The notes beneath the pieces were generated by a model. It saw nothing but the letters and a program-made list of their open reading frames with translations, had not been told where the DNA came from and ran no database searches. From NCBI GenBank assembly GCA_021201295.1, contig JAJQFE010000003.1, positions 108,607 to 172,606 on the forward strand: a stretch of DNA of 64,000 bases, written 5' to 3'. The position numbers and the translations under genes are program-made. Each line of letters starts with the position of its first letter. The stretch's first letter is position 1. Below are positions 54,877-64,000 of the stretch, in pieces. This DNA is from Tannerellaceae bacterium (GTDB taxonomy: Bacteria; Bacteroidota; Bacteroidia; Bacteroidales; Tannerellaceae).

Positions 54877-55017
54877 TTGCTTTTTTAAAGTTAATAGGTT
54901 TATTCTAAGTTAATTAATGGGGAGAAGGTGACGGGTGACTGAAAAAATGAAAAAAACTATTAGAGAGAGTAGGGGATGAAAGATGTTTTCAGGATGACCT
55001 TGTTACCTGAAACATGT

Positions 55018-55042
55018 CAGCCTCTGGCACCGCCAGGGGCTG
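55018..55042 (-). terminator. Hairpin downstream of secA
   Basis: CAGCCTCTGGC and GCCAGGGGCTG form an 11-base-pair stem with one wobble and a 3-base loop, 66 bases after the secA stop. No T-run follows on the minus strand, so termination is likely but not certain. Confidence 0.55.
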
Positions 55043-55107
55043 AAGTATGGAATGTCTGTCCGGGATTTACCTGATTGTGCAGGATTCCGGTTGCAGGATC
55101 TGTTTAT

Positions 55108-58100
55108 TTATAGCCCTTTTCCGTGACAGGCTTTATATTTTTTGCCGCTTCCGCAAGGACAAGGATCATTTCTACCTACCCGTTTTTCTGCACGGACAGG
55201 GGCTTGCGGTTGTCTAGGCTGAGGTCCCACAGGAGGACGTGGACCATCTGCTAACGGTGCATTGCTGCCGGCGATCTCACTTTTTTTCGTACGGTAGCGG
55301 CTCATGTCCTGTCGTCTTTGCTCTTCTGCTTTCTGAATAGCAATGCGTCGGGCATGTTCCTGGTCATCGGTCGTTTCCTGGCGAACCGGGATCTGGCCAC
55401 GCATCAGCACGGAGGCTGTCTTGCGGTTCATGGCATCTACCATGGTCTTGAACAGGTTATAGGATTCTAATTTATAGATCAGCAACGGGTCTTTATTTTC
55501 GTAGCTGGCATTCTGTACGGAGTGCCGCAGTTCATCCATTTCGCGTAGATGCTCTTTCCAGGATTCATCGATCGTATGCAGGATGATGGATTTCTGGAAG
55601 GCTTTGGCTATTGCTTTACTTTCGGTTTCGTAGGCTTCTTTCAGGTTACAGGAGATATTATACATCCGTTTGCCGTCGGTAACCGGGATCATAATGTTTT
55701 CATACATGGCTCCCTGTTGTTCGTATACCTGCTTAATCACCGGATTGGCTACCTGTACCATACGGTCTACGCGGCGTTTGAATAAATCCAGGGCTTCTTC
55801 GAACAGCTTTTCCGCCAGTTTATTTCCTTTCGTGTTTCTGAATTCATCTTCTGTGAAGGGGCTTTCCATCGCAAACGTGCGGAACAGCTCTAATTTGAAG
55901 CCTTCATAATCCATGGCATCTGCATATTGTTCGGCAATAGCCGTACTGTTGTCATAGAGCGTATTTAACACGTCCAGGCCAATACGTTCCCCCATCAGGG
56001 CATGACGGCGGCGGGTATATACTACCGAACGTTGTGAGTTCATCACATCATCATATTCCAGCAGACGTTTACGGATACCAAAGTTGTTTTCTTCCACTTT
56101 TTTCTGGGCACGTTCCACGGATTTGCTCAGCATATTGTGTTCCAGCACTTCTCCTTCCTGGAATCCTAATCTGTCCATCAGGCCCGCGATCTTTTCAGAG
56201 GCGAACAGACGCATCAGGTCATCTTCCAGTGAGACGTAGAATACGGAAGAGCCCGGGTCTCCCTGACGTCCGGCACGACCTCGTAACTGACGGTCTACGC
56301 GGCGGCTTTCATGCCGTTCCGTACCAATAATCGCCAGACCGCCGGCTGCTTTGACTTCCGGGGATAGCTTAATGTCCGTACCACGACCTGCCATGTTGGT
56401 GGCGATGGTTACGGTTCCTTTCTGTCCGGCCTGTGCGACGATATCTGCTTCCCGTTGATGTAACTTGGCGTTCAATACATTGTGCGGGATCTTCCGCAGG
56501 GTAAGCATACGGCTCAGTAATTCGGAGATCTCTACGGAGGTGGTACCTACCAGTACCGGACGTCCGGCATCTACCAGATGACTGATCTCTTCGATAACCG
56601 CATTGTATTTTTCACGTTTCGTCTTATAAATACGGTCATTCATATCTTTACGGGAGATCGGGCGGTTGGTAGGGATCACTACCACATCTAATTTATAGAT
56701 GTCCCATAATTCCCCTGCTTCCGTTTCGGCTGTACCGGTCATTCCTGCCAGCTTATTATACATACGGAAGTAGTTCTGCAAAGTAATGGTGGCGAATGTC
56801 TGGGTAGCTGCTTCCACTTTTACCCGTTCTTTGGCTTCGATTGCCTGGTGCAGACCATCTGAATAGCGGCGGCCTTCCATGATACGGCCGGTCTGTTCGT
56901 CTACGATCATGACTTTGTTGTCCATCACCACATATTCGTCATCTTTGTCGAATAGGGTATAGGCTTTCAGAAGCTGGTTGATGGTATGTACACGCTCACT
57001 CTTCACGGAGTAGTTAGCTAAGATCTCATCTTTTTTGGCCTGTCTTTCCTCTTCGCTTCCCTCCATGTTGTCCAACTGGGAGAGTTTGGATGCAATATCG
57101 GGTAATACAAAGAACTGGGGATCATCCGTATTTCCTGTTAACAGGTCGATTCCTTTATCGGTCAGTTCAATGCTGTTGTTCTTTTCATCGATCACGAAAT
57201 AAAGCTCGTCTGTTACTTTATGCATGTTACGCATATTCTCAGCCATATACAGCTCTTCTGTTTTCAGCATCTGGGCTTTGATTCCCGGTTCACTTAAGAA
57301 CTTGATCAAGGCTTTGTTTTTCGGATATCCTTTGAATGAACGGTAGAGCAACAGGCTGCCTTCTTCCACTACTTTGGAATCACTGCTTGCCATCTTCTGT
57401 TTGGCTTCTGTCAGCAGTTTGGTGGCCATATTTTTCTGTGCATTTACCACTACTTCCACGTTGGGACGGAACTGTTCAAACAGTTGCTCTTCTCCCCGCG
57501 GGATCGGGCCGGAAATGATCAGAGGAGTCCGTGCATCATCAATCAATACGGAGTCTACCTCATCGACAATGGCAAAATTATGTTTGCGCTGTACGAGGTC
57601 ATTTGGGCTGACCGCCATATTGTCACGCAGGTAGTCAAAACCGAATTCGTTGTTTGTACCAAACGTAATATCTGCATGATAAGCAGCACGGCGTGCGTCT
57701 GAGTTCGGTTGGTGTTTATCAATACAATCCACGGAAAGGCCGTGGAACATGTAGATCGGGCCCATCCATTCCGAGTCACGTTTGGACAGGTAATCATTGA
57801 CTGTCACTACATGCACCCCGTTACGGGTTAGTGCGTTCAGGAATACGGGCAGGGTGGCTACTAAGGTTTTCCCTTCCCCGGTTGCCATTTCGGCGATCTT
57901 CCCTTTGTGTAGTACCACACCACCGATGAGCTGCACGTCGTAGTGTACCATTTCCCAGGTGATCTCATTTCCACCGGCCACCCAGTGGTTCTGGTAAATG
58001 GCTTTATCGTCTTCGATCCGTACAAAATCGTGTTTGGCTGCCAGGTCACGGTCAAAGGCGTTAGCTGTAACGATGATCTCTTCATTTTCTGTGAAACGGC

Positions 58101-58455
58101 AGGCGGTATCCTTTACGATGGAAAATACTTCCGGAAGTACTTCATCCAGTACGACTTCCATCTTTTCAACAATGGTTTTTTCAATTTTATCGACTTCACT
58201 CCAGATCGCTTCGCGTTCTTTGAGTTCTTTTTCATCAATCCCCCGGCGAAGTTCTTCTACGTGTGCCTGTTCCTCTGCCACATGATCCTGGATGCGTTGT
58301 TTGATCTCATCCGTTCTGGCACGTAACTCATCATTGGACAGTGCCTGTATACCCGGATAGACATCCTTGATCTTTTTGACGTAAGGGGTTATTTCTTTAA
58401 GGTCTTGCTGTGACTTGTTGCCGAACAGCTTCGTCATAAATTCATTAAATCCCAT
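55108..58455 (-). CDS. secA: Preprotein translocase ATPase SecA
   Basis: The 1115-residue motor drives Sec export. Walker A is MATGEGKT (190-197) and the DEAD-like box is [18 protein letters not shown]. The second motor domain has [15 protein letters not shown] and [20 protein letters not shown]. The zinc tail is [14 protein letters not shown] at the C-terminus. Bacteroidetes SecA proteins carry insertions that explain the large size. The gene is intact and transcribed alone or with the upstream phosphatase-like gene (129-base gap). Confidence 0.98.
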   Translation of the reverse strand: MGFNEFMTKLFGNKSQQDLKEITPYVKKIKDVYPGIQALSNDELRARTDEIKQRIQDHVAEEQAHVEELRRGIDEKELKEREAIWSEVDKIEKTIVEKMEVVLDEVLPEVFSIVKDTACRFTENEEIIVTANAFDRDLAAKHDFVRIEDDKAIYQNHWVAGGNEITWEMVHYDVQLIGGVVLHKGKIAEMATGEGKTLVATLPVFLNALTRNGVHVVTVNDYLSKRDSEWMGPIYMFHGLSVDCIDKHQPNSDARRAAYHADITFGTNNEFGFDYLRDNMAVSPNDLVQRKHNFAIVDEVDSVLIDDARTPLIISGPIPRGEEQLFEQFRPNVEVVVNAQKNMATKLLTEAKQKMASSDSKVVEEGSLLLYRSFKGYPKNKALIKFLSEPGIKAQMLKTEELYMAENMRNMHKVTDELYFVIDEKNNSIELTDKGIDLLTGNTDDPQFFVLPDIASKLSQLDNMEGSEEERQAKKDEILANYSVKSERVHTINQLLKAYTLFDKDDEYVVMDNKVMIVDEQTGRIMEGRRYSDGLHQAIEAKERVKVEAATQTFATITLQNYFRMYNKLAGMTGTAETEAGELWDIYKLDVVVIPTNRPISRKDMNDRIYKTKREKYNAVIEEISHLVDAGRPVLVGTTSVEISELLSRMLTLRKIPHNVLNAKLHQREADIVAQAGQKGTVTIATNMAGRGTDIKLSPEVKAAGGLAIIGTERHESRRVDRQLRGRAGRQGDPGSSVFYVSLEDDLMRLFASEKIAGLMDRLGFQEGEVLEHNMLSKSVERAQKKVEENNFGIRKRLLEYDDVMNSQRSVVYTRRRHALMGERIGLDVLNTLYDNSTAIAEQYADAMDYEGFKLELFRTFAMESPFTEDEFRNTKGNKLAEKLFEEALDLFKRRVDRMVQVANPVIKQVYEQQGAMYENIMIPVTDGKRMYNISCNLKEAYETESKAIAKAFQKSIILHTIDESWKEHLREMDELRHSVQNASYENKDPLLIYKLESYNLFKTMVDAMNRKTASVLMRGQIPVRQETTDDQEHARRIAIQKAEEQRRQDMSRYRTKKSEIAGSNAPLADGPRPPVGPQPRQPQAPVRAEKRVGRNDPCPCGSGKKYKACHGKGL

Positions 58456-58584
58456 GATATAATTTTGTTTTAATTTTTTCTGATTTTTTCGTCGGAAAGG
58501 AGAAACTCAACTCATTGATGGTAGAAAGCGTATAGATAGTCTTTTCCTCTTTTTTCCCTTTCATTTCTTGACGACTACGCTGAT

Positions 58585-60168
58585 TTATTTCCTCATTAAT
58601 TCCGGTAGCGGAAGGCTGTGGCTTGCATTCGGTGGTCTGATCCTCAACACATGTGTGACGGTCGGAGCGATCTCTGTCGCTTTTACTTCGCGGTAGATAT
58701 GTTGTGGTTTTAATCCGTTTCCCATAAATACTAATGGAGTAATGACGGCGTTATTCCGTACGACCTGCACCTTTTCACCCGGGATCTCATAGTTAATTTT
58801 CCATCCCGGCTGCAATTCGATGATCAGGTCTCCTCTTCTCAGATGGTGAGTTCCGTGACGGAAATTCGCTGTTCCTTCGTTCCAGTTTCCTGCCCGTAAG
58901 GCAAAATCTGTGGTGACATGCTGCACACCGCTGAACTGGAGTACAAATTCTGCCGCTTTGTTCTGGATCATTTCCAGGTCTAACTTCTCGTCTTCAATCG
59001 TTTTCCGGTTCAGGTAGACCTGCCCGTTGTAATATCCGGTGACCCATTGTTTTTGCCCGTAAAGGGCCATCAGGTACATATTGAGCAGGGCTACACAACG
59101 TTTGGGATGAAAATGTCCCCCGTTCAGCAGCAGCCCTTCCGGATAGTTTTCTATGCTTTTATAATAGCCTGATCCGGTGAATACGATCAGGGTGTTATTC
59201 AATCCGATCTTTTTGTCGATTGCTTCGATCAGTTCTGCGATATCCTGATCCAGCTGATAGTAGAGGTCCTGTATCTCCCGGGTATATTCTTTATCCATCA
59301 GGGTATAATAATTCCCTGCATAATAGGTGATGGATAACAGGTCGGGACAGGCACGGGTGCCAAAGGCCCCGTATTCGATAAACTGAAGAGCTAACCGGTT
59401 AATCTCTTTATTGACAAACGGTGAGGTTTTCAGTCTGGGATAACAATCGATTGTCTTTTCGGTGAAACTGTACTGGAAAGGGATTTCATCCAGCACATAC
59501 GGAAACGCCTGGTAGGTTTCCAGGGGGAGGACCGGAGCCCAGACTATCTGGTCCAGCCGGGAGGATAAGGATTCCGGACCACTGTTGTACCAGTCTACAT
59601 ACCAGGGTAACCCTTTGTAGTAGGTCGTCGTAGCCCATTTCCCGTTCAGGTCATCGATCCAGAAAGCCCCGTTGGCTGCATGTCCTGCTGCTAAGATGGC
59701 ACTTTCCGGTTCCGGTGCGATGGCATAGACATCACTTCGTCCTTTGGACGCAATCTTGAGTTCATCGCCGATCGTGGATGCCAGTAGTTTTTTCGGGGAA
59801 TAATTTTCCCGGGTATAATTTCCTAAATAATCCGGATCATACAGGACGGACACTTCTTTGTGGGTATCAAAATCGTAGAAGCTGTTTCCTGTGATGCCAT
59901 GAAAAGTAGGGTTACTCCCTGTGAACAAGGTAGCAAATGCACTGGCTTGGTCTATGTTGGAAAATTCAAAACGGATATTATTATAGACAATTCCGTCGTT
60001 CATCAGGCGTTTGAAGCCTTTCTCCCCGAATGTCTGGTAGAAATATTCCATATAATCGCCTCTTAACTGGTCTACTGTGATGCATACCACTAATTTAGGA
60101 ACACGTTCCTGTGCTTCTATATTGGTGACTGCCAGTATGGCAATAAGTGACGTTAATAATCTTCTCAT
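58585..60168 (-). CDS. Alkaline-phosphatase-superfamily protein with degenerate active site
   Basis: The 527-residue protein has a signal peptide (LLTSLIAILAVTNIEAQ) and the PafA-like start PKLVVCITVDQLRGDYMEYF with the first metal aspartate D33. At the nucleophile position, where the family has Thr or Ser ten residues before the TG of the FTG motif, this protein has Q74 (NIDQASAFATLFTG). The later DHG metal motif is replaced (LIVFTGSGYYKS). It is therefore probably not a normal phosphatase. It overlaps the DUF4105 gene by 4 bases and precedes secA. A periplasmic structural or binding role is possible. Confidence 0.8.
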   Translation of the reverse strand: MRRLLTSLIAILAVTNIEAQERVPKLVVCITVDQLRGDYMEYFYQTFGEKGFKRLMNDGIVYNNIRFEFSNIDQASAFATLFTGSNPTFHGITGNSFYDFDTHKEVSVLYDPDYLGNYTRENYSPKKLLASTIGDELKIASKGRSDVYAIAPEPESAILAAGHAANGAFWIDDLNGKWATTTYYKGLPWYVDWYNSGPESLSSRLDQIVWAPVLPLETYQAFPYVLDEIPFQYSFTEKTIDCYPRLKTSPFVNKEINRLALQFIEYGAFGTRACPDLLSITYYAGNYYTLMDKEYTREIQDLYYQLDQDIAELIEAIDKKIGLNNTLIVFTGSGYYKSIENYPEGLLLNGGHFHPKRCVALLNMYLMALYGQKQWVTGYYNGQVYLNRKTIEDEKLDLEMIQNKAAEFVLQFSGVQHVTTDFALRAGNWNEGTANFRHGTHHLRRGDLIIELQPGWKINYEIPGEKVQVVRNNAVITPLVFMGNGLKPQHIYREVKATEIAPTVTHVLRIRPPNASHSLPLPELMRK

Positions 60169-61349
60169 GCGAAATCTGATTTATACCTGTATACGCCATA
60201 AGCGGACCTGAGCCAGAGGGTCCCCACTAAGGGGATACATGCAGCAGGCAGGTGTTGCGGAATGAAATACCATCCCAGCAGCATAAGCGTAAGCGCCGCA
60301 AAGTTAATAAAATGATAGGAATATCCCGCTTTCTTCCACTTTTTTACGGCAAATATGATGGCTCCGGCCAGATGAAAAGGATGAAGCCAGAGGAGCAGCC
60401 AGTTCGGACAGGTGGCCGGGTGCTCTGAAATAAAACAAAGAAAAGTGATAACTGTTCCGGCCAGACCTGCTATAAAAAAGAGCAGGCAGTCCAACCAGCG
60501 ATAACAGGCTTTTTTTTTCCATTCCCGGTAGGTAATCCCCAGAATAACCAGGAACAGCAGCCATCCGCACCGGAGAGGAGTGAGCCACTCTGTCTCTGTT
60601 TCCTCATCCGAAATTTCTTCTGCTAAGAGGTGGGTTTCAGCTACTAACTTCCGGACTGTGCCATCCGGTTCCATGATGGTTGCCTGATCAAAGGCTTCCT
60701 GCAGGTATTGAGGCAGGAACATTTCTTCATGTTGCGTCGCTAGCCGGTCTGTCGGGCTTCCTAATGCCAGATCACAGCCAAAAGTAAGCCAGGGCTTGTT
60801 CCGGGAACAGGCATGGATCATTTCCCGGAAAGTTTTGGGCCGGTAGGGGTGGTTGTATAGGACTTCTCCGTCCACATAGGTCTCTACGATGGCTACCGGG
60901 CGGGTGGCGCAGTTATCAAAAAAGAAATTGTACCGGTAAGTCCGGTTTTCGGGACGCATATTGATCAGGAGTGCCTCCACGATCCGCTGTTTTTCTCCGG
61001 GGTTCAGGTTCAGGACCTGTTCAGTGACACTGCTGCCCCGTAGCTGGTAGTCAATGATATAATCCAGGAAATTGCTTCCTCCCAATGTATAGTCGGTTTC
61101 TCCTTTGGCAAAGCGAAATATGAAATTCGGCTTACTGAAATCGAACAGGCCGTAATTGAACACATAATCCATGTCATGGGCCGGATCTTTCAGGCGTATG
61201 CCTGTATGTCCATAGATGGTAAAGACTTCATCATCCGAAGGACTGCTGGTCAGGATGCTGATCTGTGCCTGGTCACTTATGCGGAACTGTGCCTGTAGCC
61301 ATACCGGAAAGAGGAATAGGAGTAGAAATAGGCTGAATATCTGTTTCAT
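60165..61349 (-). CDS. DUF4105 / Lnb-type lipoprotein N-acyltransferase candidate
   Basis: The 394-residue protein has a signal peptide (LFLLLFLFPVWLQAQ), a periplasmic DUF4105 domain (about 25-200) with conserved YGHTGIRLKDP and NFFFDNCATRPVAIVE, and five C-terminal membrane segments (about 270-385). DUF4105 is now linked to Lnb, a lipoprotein N-acyltransferase described in Bacteroides. The conserved His (GHTG) and Cys (DNCATR) fit a thiol acyltransferase. The assignment rests on family recognition only. It is coupled to the phosphatase-like gene by a 4-base overlap. Confidence 0.8.
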   Translation of the reverse strand: MKQIFSLFLLLFLFPVWLQAQFRISDQAQISILTSSPSDDEVFTIYGHTGIRLKDPAHDMDYVFNYGLFDFSKPNFIFRFAKGETDYTLGGSNFLDYIIDYQLRGSSVTEQVLNLNPGEKQRIVEALLINMRPENRTYRYNFFFDNCATRPVAIVETYVDGEVLYNHPYRPKTFREMIHACSRNKPWLTFGCDLALGSPTDRLATQHEEMFLPQYLQEAFDQATIMEPDGTVRKLVAETHLLAEEISDEETETEWLTPLRCGWLLFLVILGITYREWKKKACYRWLDCLLFFIAGLAGTVITFLCFISEHPATCPNWLLLWLHPFHLAGAIIFAVKKWKKAGYSYHFINFAALTLMLLGWYFIPQHLPAACIPLVGTLWLRSAYGVYRYKSDFA

Positions 61350-61419
61350 CTGTCACTTTTCTTAGGCTGAAAAACCGGTTTTAAGAAGACTTCCGATCCT
61401 TTATATTTATTTTGTATAA

Positions 61420-61427
61420 CAAAGGTA
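61420..61427 (-). promoter_or_regulatory. Bacteroidota -7 element of the DUF4105 operon
   Basis: The minus strand reads TACCTTTG, about 70 bases before the DUF4105 start. Confidence 0.55.
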
Positions 61428-61490
61428 CTATTTTTAATTGAGATGGGGGAATTGGCTGTATACATTTATGGAAGAGTGCGGGAGATTTTG

Positions 61491-61498
61491 TATCTTTG
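61491..61498 (+). promoter_or_regulatory. Bacteroidota -7 element of recR
   Basis: TATCTTTG matches TAnnTTTG, 21 bases before ATG 61520. Confidence 0.6.
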
Positions 61499-61519
61499 TA
61501 ATCTCAGAATTTGTAATCA

Positions 61520-62143
61520 ATGAATCAGAAATATCCATCCGTTTTATTAGAAAATGCAGTGAATGAACTGGCCTCTTTACCGGGGGTGGGCAGGAAAACC
61601 GCTCTCCGGCTGGCTTTATATATGCTGAGGAGGGACACCGGGTATACAGAAAATTTTGCTTCTGCCCTGCTGGCCCTCCGAAGAGATATTCAATACTGCA
61701 AAGTGTGTCATAATATTTGCGACCAGGAGGTCTGTTCGATCTGTTCGGATCCCCGGCGTGACCATTCGTTAGTGTGTGTGGTTGAGAATGTGAAAGAGGT
61801 AATGGCCATAGAGAATACCGGCCAGTTCCGGGGTGTGTACCATGTGTTAGGAGGAATCATCTCTCCGATGGATGGGATCGGACCTGGGGACCTGCATATT
61901 GAAAGTTTAGTGCAACGGGTAGCTACTGACGAGGTGAAAGAGGTGATCCTGGCTTTAAGTACCACTATGGAAGGGGATACGACCAATTTCTTTATTTACC
62001 GGAAACTGGCTCCTTATCAGATCCGTATTTCGGTGATTGCGCGCGGGGTCTCTATCGGGGATGAGATTGAATATGCCGATGAGATCACCCTGGGACATTC
62101 CATCCTGAACCGGACCAGCTTTAACGACTCTATAAAAATATAA
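61520..62143 (+). CDS. recR: Recombination protein RecR
   Basis: The 207-residue protein supports RecF-pathway repair with RecO and RecF. It has a helix-hairpin-helix ([20 protein letters not shown]), a zinc site of C60, C63, C72 and C75 ([16 protein letters not shown]), a Toprim domain ([20 protein letters not shown]), and a C-terminal [19 protein letters not shown]. Length is normal. The glycosyltransferase gene follows after 27 bases. Confidence 0.97.
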   Translation: MNQKYPSVLLENAVNELASLPGVGRKTALRLALYMLRRDTGYTENFASALLALRRDIQYCKVCHNICDQEVCSICSDPRRDHSLVCVVENVKEVMAIENTGQFRGVYHVLGGIISPMDGIGPGDLHIESLVQRVATDEVKEVILALSTTMEGDTTNFFIYRKLAPYQIRISVIARGVSIGDEIEYADEITLGHSILNRTSFNDSIKI

Positions 62144-62170
62144 TACACTTACTCACCTGATCACTTTATT

Positions 62171-63358
62171 ATGTACGACGAAACCAAGCTCTCAGTTATT
62201 ATCGTAAATTCCAATGCCAAATATGTAGTCGAACAATGCCTTTTTTCTGTCAAAGCCGCCCTGTCCGGGATGGAAGCAGAGATTTTTGTCGTGGATAATC
62301 ACTCGTCCGATGGTTCGCCGGACTATCTGCGATCTGTATTTCCGGAGGTGGTATATATGGAAAACAAAGAACCTATCGGACTTGCCAAAGCCCGTAACCA
62401 GGCTATACGCCAGTGTACGGGGGAGTATATTTTACTGCTGAAACCGGATACGGTCATAGGGGAGGAACTGATCCGCAACCTCTGTTTTTTTATGGATGAG
62501 CATCCGAAAGCAGGAGCTGCCGGGGTAAAAATGCTGGATGCACACGGCGTGTTCGTGCCGGAAAGTAAACGGAGTTTTCCGACTCCCTGGGTAACTTTTT
62601 GTCAATTGTCCGGCCTATCCCGTTTGTTTTCCAAATCTCCGGTTTTCTCCCGGTATACGTTGCCTTACCTGAATGAAAATAAACAATACCAGGTGGAGGT
62701 GCTGTCGGGTGCCTGCCTGTTTCTCCGGCATGAGGCGTTAGATAAGACCGGATTGCCGGATGAAGCTTTTGACCGGTATGGAGAAGATATAGACCTGTCT
62801 TACCGGATGGTTGCGGAGGGATACCGAAACTATTATATTCCGGAACGTATCCTGTATTATACGGGCGAAAAGGCTACAAAAGAAGATGCCCGGTATGACC
62901 AGGCCTTTTATGAAGCTATGGCTGTTTTTTATAAAAAATATTATCCCCGTTCCGGATGGGTGATGGGTCTGTTTATCAGGCTGGGTATCTGGTCGAAAGC
63001 TGTTTTTTGTGGGCTGGGATGGAAAAAAAAGGTGAAGAACAAACATTCCCGTTTATTGGTTATTTGTAGAGAAGAGCAATTTGAAGAGATGAAAGCTGCT
63101 TGTGTAAAACGCATGCCTCAACTGGAGTTTGTGAATAAGTGGGATCTGGGAGAAAACCGGGTCATGGATGCGATCTGTCGCAGGAATCAGATGAAAGGAT
63201 TTACGGATATTGCTTTCTGTTATCCGGAAGTACGTTTCGAACAAATGCTTTTCTTCATGGATACCCTGGTTAATAAAAAGACCACGTATCATATTTTTAA
63301 TAGGTTAAATAAACAATTAGTTTCACCTGATATATCATATGGCACTGTTAGAAAATGA
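62171..63358 (+). CDS. Family 2 glycosyltransferase
   Basis: The 395-residue GT-A protein begins with the GT2 core LSVIIVNSNAKYVVEQCLFS, VDNHSSDGS (32-45 region) and GLAKARNQAIRQCTGEYILL, followed by KPDTV in the DXD position. GEDIDLSYRMVAEGYRNYYI carries the ED catalytic base. One possible membrane-associated helix (GWVMGLFIRLGIW) follows. The C-terminal 100 residues are unassigned. It probably adds a sugar to a surface glycan or lipid. It overlaps the next gene by 20 bases. Confidence 0.9.
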   Translation: MYDETKLSVIIVNSNAKYVVEQCLFSVKAALSGMEAEIFVVDNHSSDGSPDYLRSVFPEVVYMENKEPIGLAKARNQAIRQCTGEYILLLKPDTVIGEELIRNLCFFMDEHPKAGAAGVKMLDAHGVFVPESKRSFPTPWVTFCQLSGLSRLFSKSPVFSRYTLPYLNENKQYQVEVLSGACLFLRHEALDKTGLPDEAFDRYGEDIDLSYRMVAEGYRNYYIPERILYYTGEKATKEDARYDQAFYEAMAVFYKKYYPRSGWVMGLFIRLGIWSKAVFCGLGWKKKVKNKHSRLLVICREEQFEEMKAACVKRMPQLEFVNKWDLGENRVMDAICRRNQMKGFTDIAFCYPEVRFEQMLFFMDTLVNKKTTYHIFNRLNKQLVSPDISYGTVRK

Positions 63359-63869
63359 ACGAATCCGCTTGCGGGCGTTAGAACCTGAAGATCTGGAATT
63401 ACTTTACCGTCTGGAGAATGACACCCAATTATGGAGTACCGGAGACTCCATTATTCCTTATTCCCGGTATACACTTAAGAATTATATTGCGGAAGCCTAC
63501 CGGAGTATTTATGAAATATGCCAGTTACGGCTGGCGATTGAATTAAGGGAGGTTCCGGGAGCAATCGGCATGATTGATCTCTATGATTTTGATCCTCATC
63601 ACCGGAAAGCGGGTACGGGTGTGGTGATCGAACTGGCTTATCAGCGCCAGGGAATTGCTATGGAGGCAGTAAACCTATTGAGTGAATATGCTTTTTCCTT
63701 TCTTAAGCTGCATCAGTTATATGCGTATATCTCTGTGCGGAATACGGCCAGCTTAGTCCTTTTTGAACGTTGCGGATTTGTAAATACGGGTACGTTAACG
63801 GATTGGATCTGTACTTCTGAAGGATATATGGATGTGTTGATGATGCAACGGATTAATTATCCGCAGTAA
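63339..63869 (+). CDS. GNAT-family N-acetyltransferase (RimJ/SpeG-like)
   Basis: The 176-residue protein starts IRLRALEPEDLELLYRLEND, typical of the RimJ/SpeG group. The acetyl-CoA-binding segment is ELAYQRQGIAMEAVNLLSEY, and the motif B region is SVRNTASLVLFERCGFVNTG. The substrate could be a ribosomal protein N-terminus, a polyamine or a small amine. It starts inside the end of the glycosyltransferase gene, so it is translationally coupled. Confidence 0.9.
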   Translation: MALLENERIRLRALEPEDLELLYRLENDTQLWSTGDSIIPYSRYTLKNYIAEAYRSIYEICQLRLAIELREVPGAIGMIDLYDFDPHHRKAGTGVVIELAYQRQGIAMEAVNLLSEYAFSFLKLHQLYAYISVRNTASLVLFERCGFVNTGTLTDWICTSEGYMDVLMMQRINYPQ

Positions 63870-63910
63870 TGGGGAGAAGGATGATGCATCCGGTGGCCGG
63901 ATGGAAAGTG

Positions 63911-63953
63911 TATATCCCCTATTCCCGGAGCTGATCCGGGAATAGGGGATATA
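63911..63953. terminator. Perfect 18-bp hairpin after the recR-GT-GNAT operon
   Basis: TATATCCCCTATTCCCGG pairs perfectly with its complement across the 7-base loop AGCTGAT. No T-run follows on either strand, so it may be a non-canonical terminator or an mRNA 3' end barrier. Confidence 0.6.
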
Positions 63954-64000
63954 AGTATATGTTTGCCCAACGGGTCAACTAACTGATTAATCCAGTTTAT

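Larger units (their letters stand above)
54488..55017. other. Gene-free region rich in inverted repeats
   Basis: No credible gene was found between the GH3 terminator and the secA terminator. The region holds a nested repeat array (54597-54692), a 20-base-pair palindrome (54831-54876), a partial echo of it near 54930 (GGTGACGGGTGACTGA), and a short hairpin at 54985-55013 (TTTCAGG with CCTGAAA). Confidence 0.6.

Overview
The window is chromosomal DNA from a member of Bacteroidales. The gene families fit: TonB-dependent transporter with an STN domain, DUF4249 lipoproteins, DUF1080 proteins, a VTC/DUF4956 pair, YicC, EFR1 and an OmpP1/FadL porin. At least sixteen transcription units start with the Bacteroidota -7 element TAnnTTTG. 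A Parabacteroides/Tannerellaceae-like gut organism is my best guess, with low confidence below the order level. I recognised no tRNA, rRNA, CRISPR array, complete insertion sequence or prophage.

Layout. 1-4.3 kb: a polyphosphate-polymerase-like (VTC) protein and a cut-off DUF4956 membrane protein; a homocysteine synthase-like PLP enzyme with an orphan LuxR-type regulator; an XRE-like regulator whose start codon is unclear. 4.4-9.1 kb: gpmA, a frameshifted small lipoprotein, guaA, a coiled-coil membrane protein and a Crp/Fnr regulator. 9.2-14.2 kb: a TolC, HlyD and two ABC-2 permease export operon without an ATPase gene. 14.3-18.5 kb: a small unknown gene, a lipoprotein fusing a DUF1080 (3-keto-glycoside hydrolase-type) domain to a metal-hydrolase-like domain, a divergent sugar isomerase/epimerase and a HAD phosphatase. 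18.6-26.8 kb: housekeeping genes (pgi, gpsA, lysS, an acyltransferase, nadD, gmk, yicC, tsaB). 26.9-30.0 kb: a redox operon (EFR1, a TlpA-like thioredoxin, an unknown protein, a broken DUF2271 gene). 30.0-34.8 kb: a DivIC/FtsB-like protein, dnaX, a second DUF1080 protein, queF and queC. 34.9-44.2 kb: a surface-protein region in which nearly every gene is broken: a FadL porin, a TonB transporter with a G8 tract, three DUF4249 copies and an MG2-like protein. 44.3-51.1 kb: DUF3810, metH, a nucleoside-recognition protein, smpB and Yip1 in one operon. 51.1-54.4 kb: a NUDIX-fold regulator divergent from a GH3 glycosidase. 54.4-55.1 kb: an intergenic region full of inverted repeats. 55.1-63.9 kb: secA, a degenerate alkaline-phosphatase-superfamily protein, a DUF4105/Lnb-like protein, recR, a glycosyltransferase and a GNAT acetyltransferase.

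The main pattern is selective gene damage. Long housekeeping genes (metH 1231 codons, secA 1115 codons, lysS, dnaX, guaA) are intact. Genes for secreted, lipid-anchored or outer-membrane proteins carry indels, several in homopolymers, and in-frame stops. In the DUF4249 tandem pair, each copy keeps the tryptophan that became a stop in the other. This points to real decay of, or on/off switching in, the surface layer rather than uniform sequencing error, although single homopolymer indels could still be artefacts. Other points of interest are a dispersed intergenic repeat family, large palindromes before secA, a phosphatase-family protein lacking its catalytic residues, and NUDIX-regulator operator candidates.
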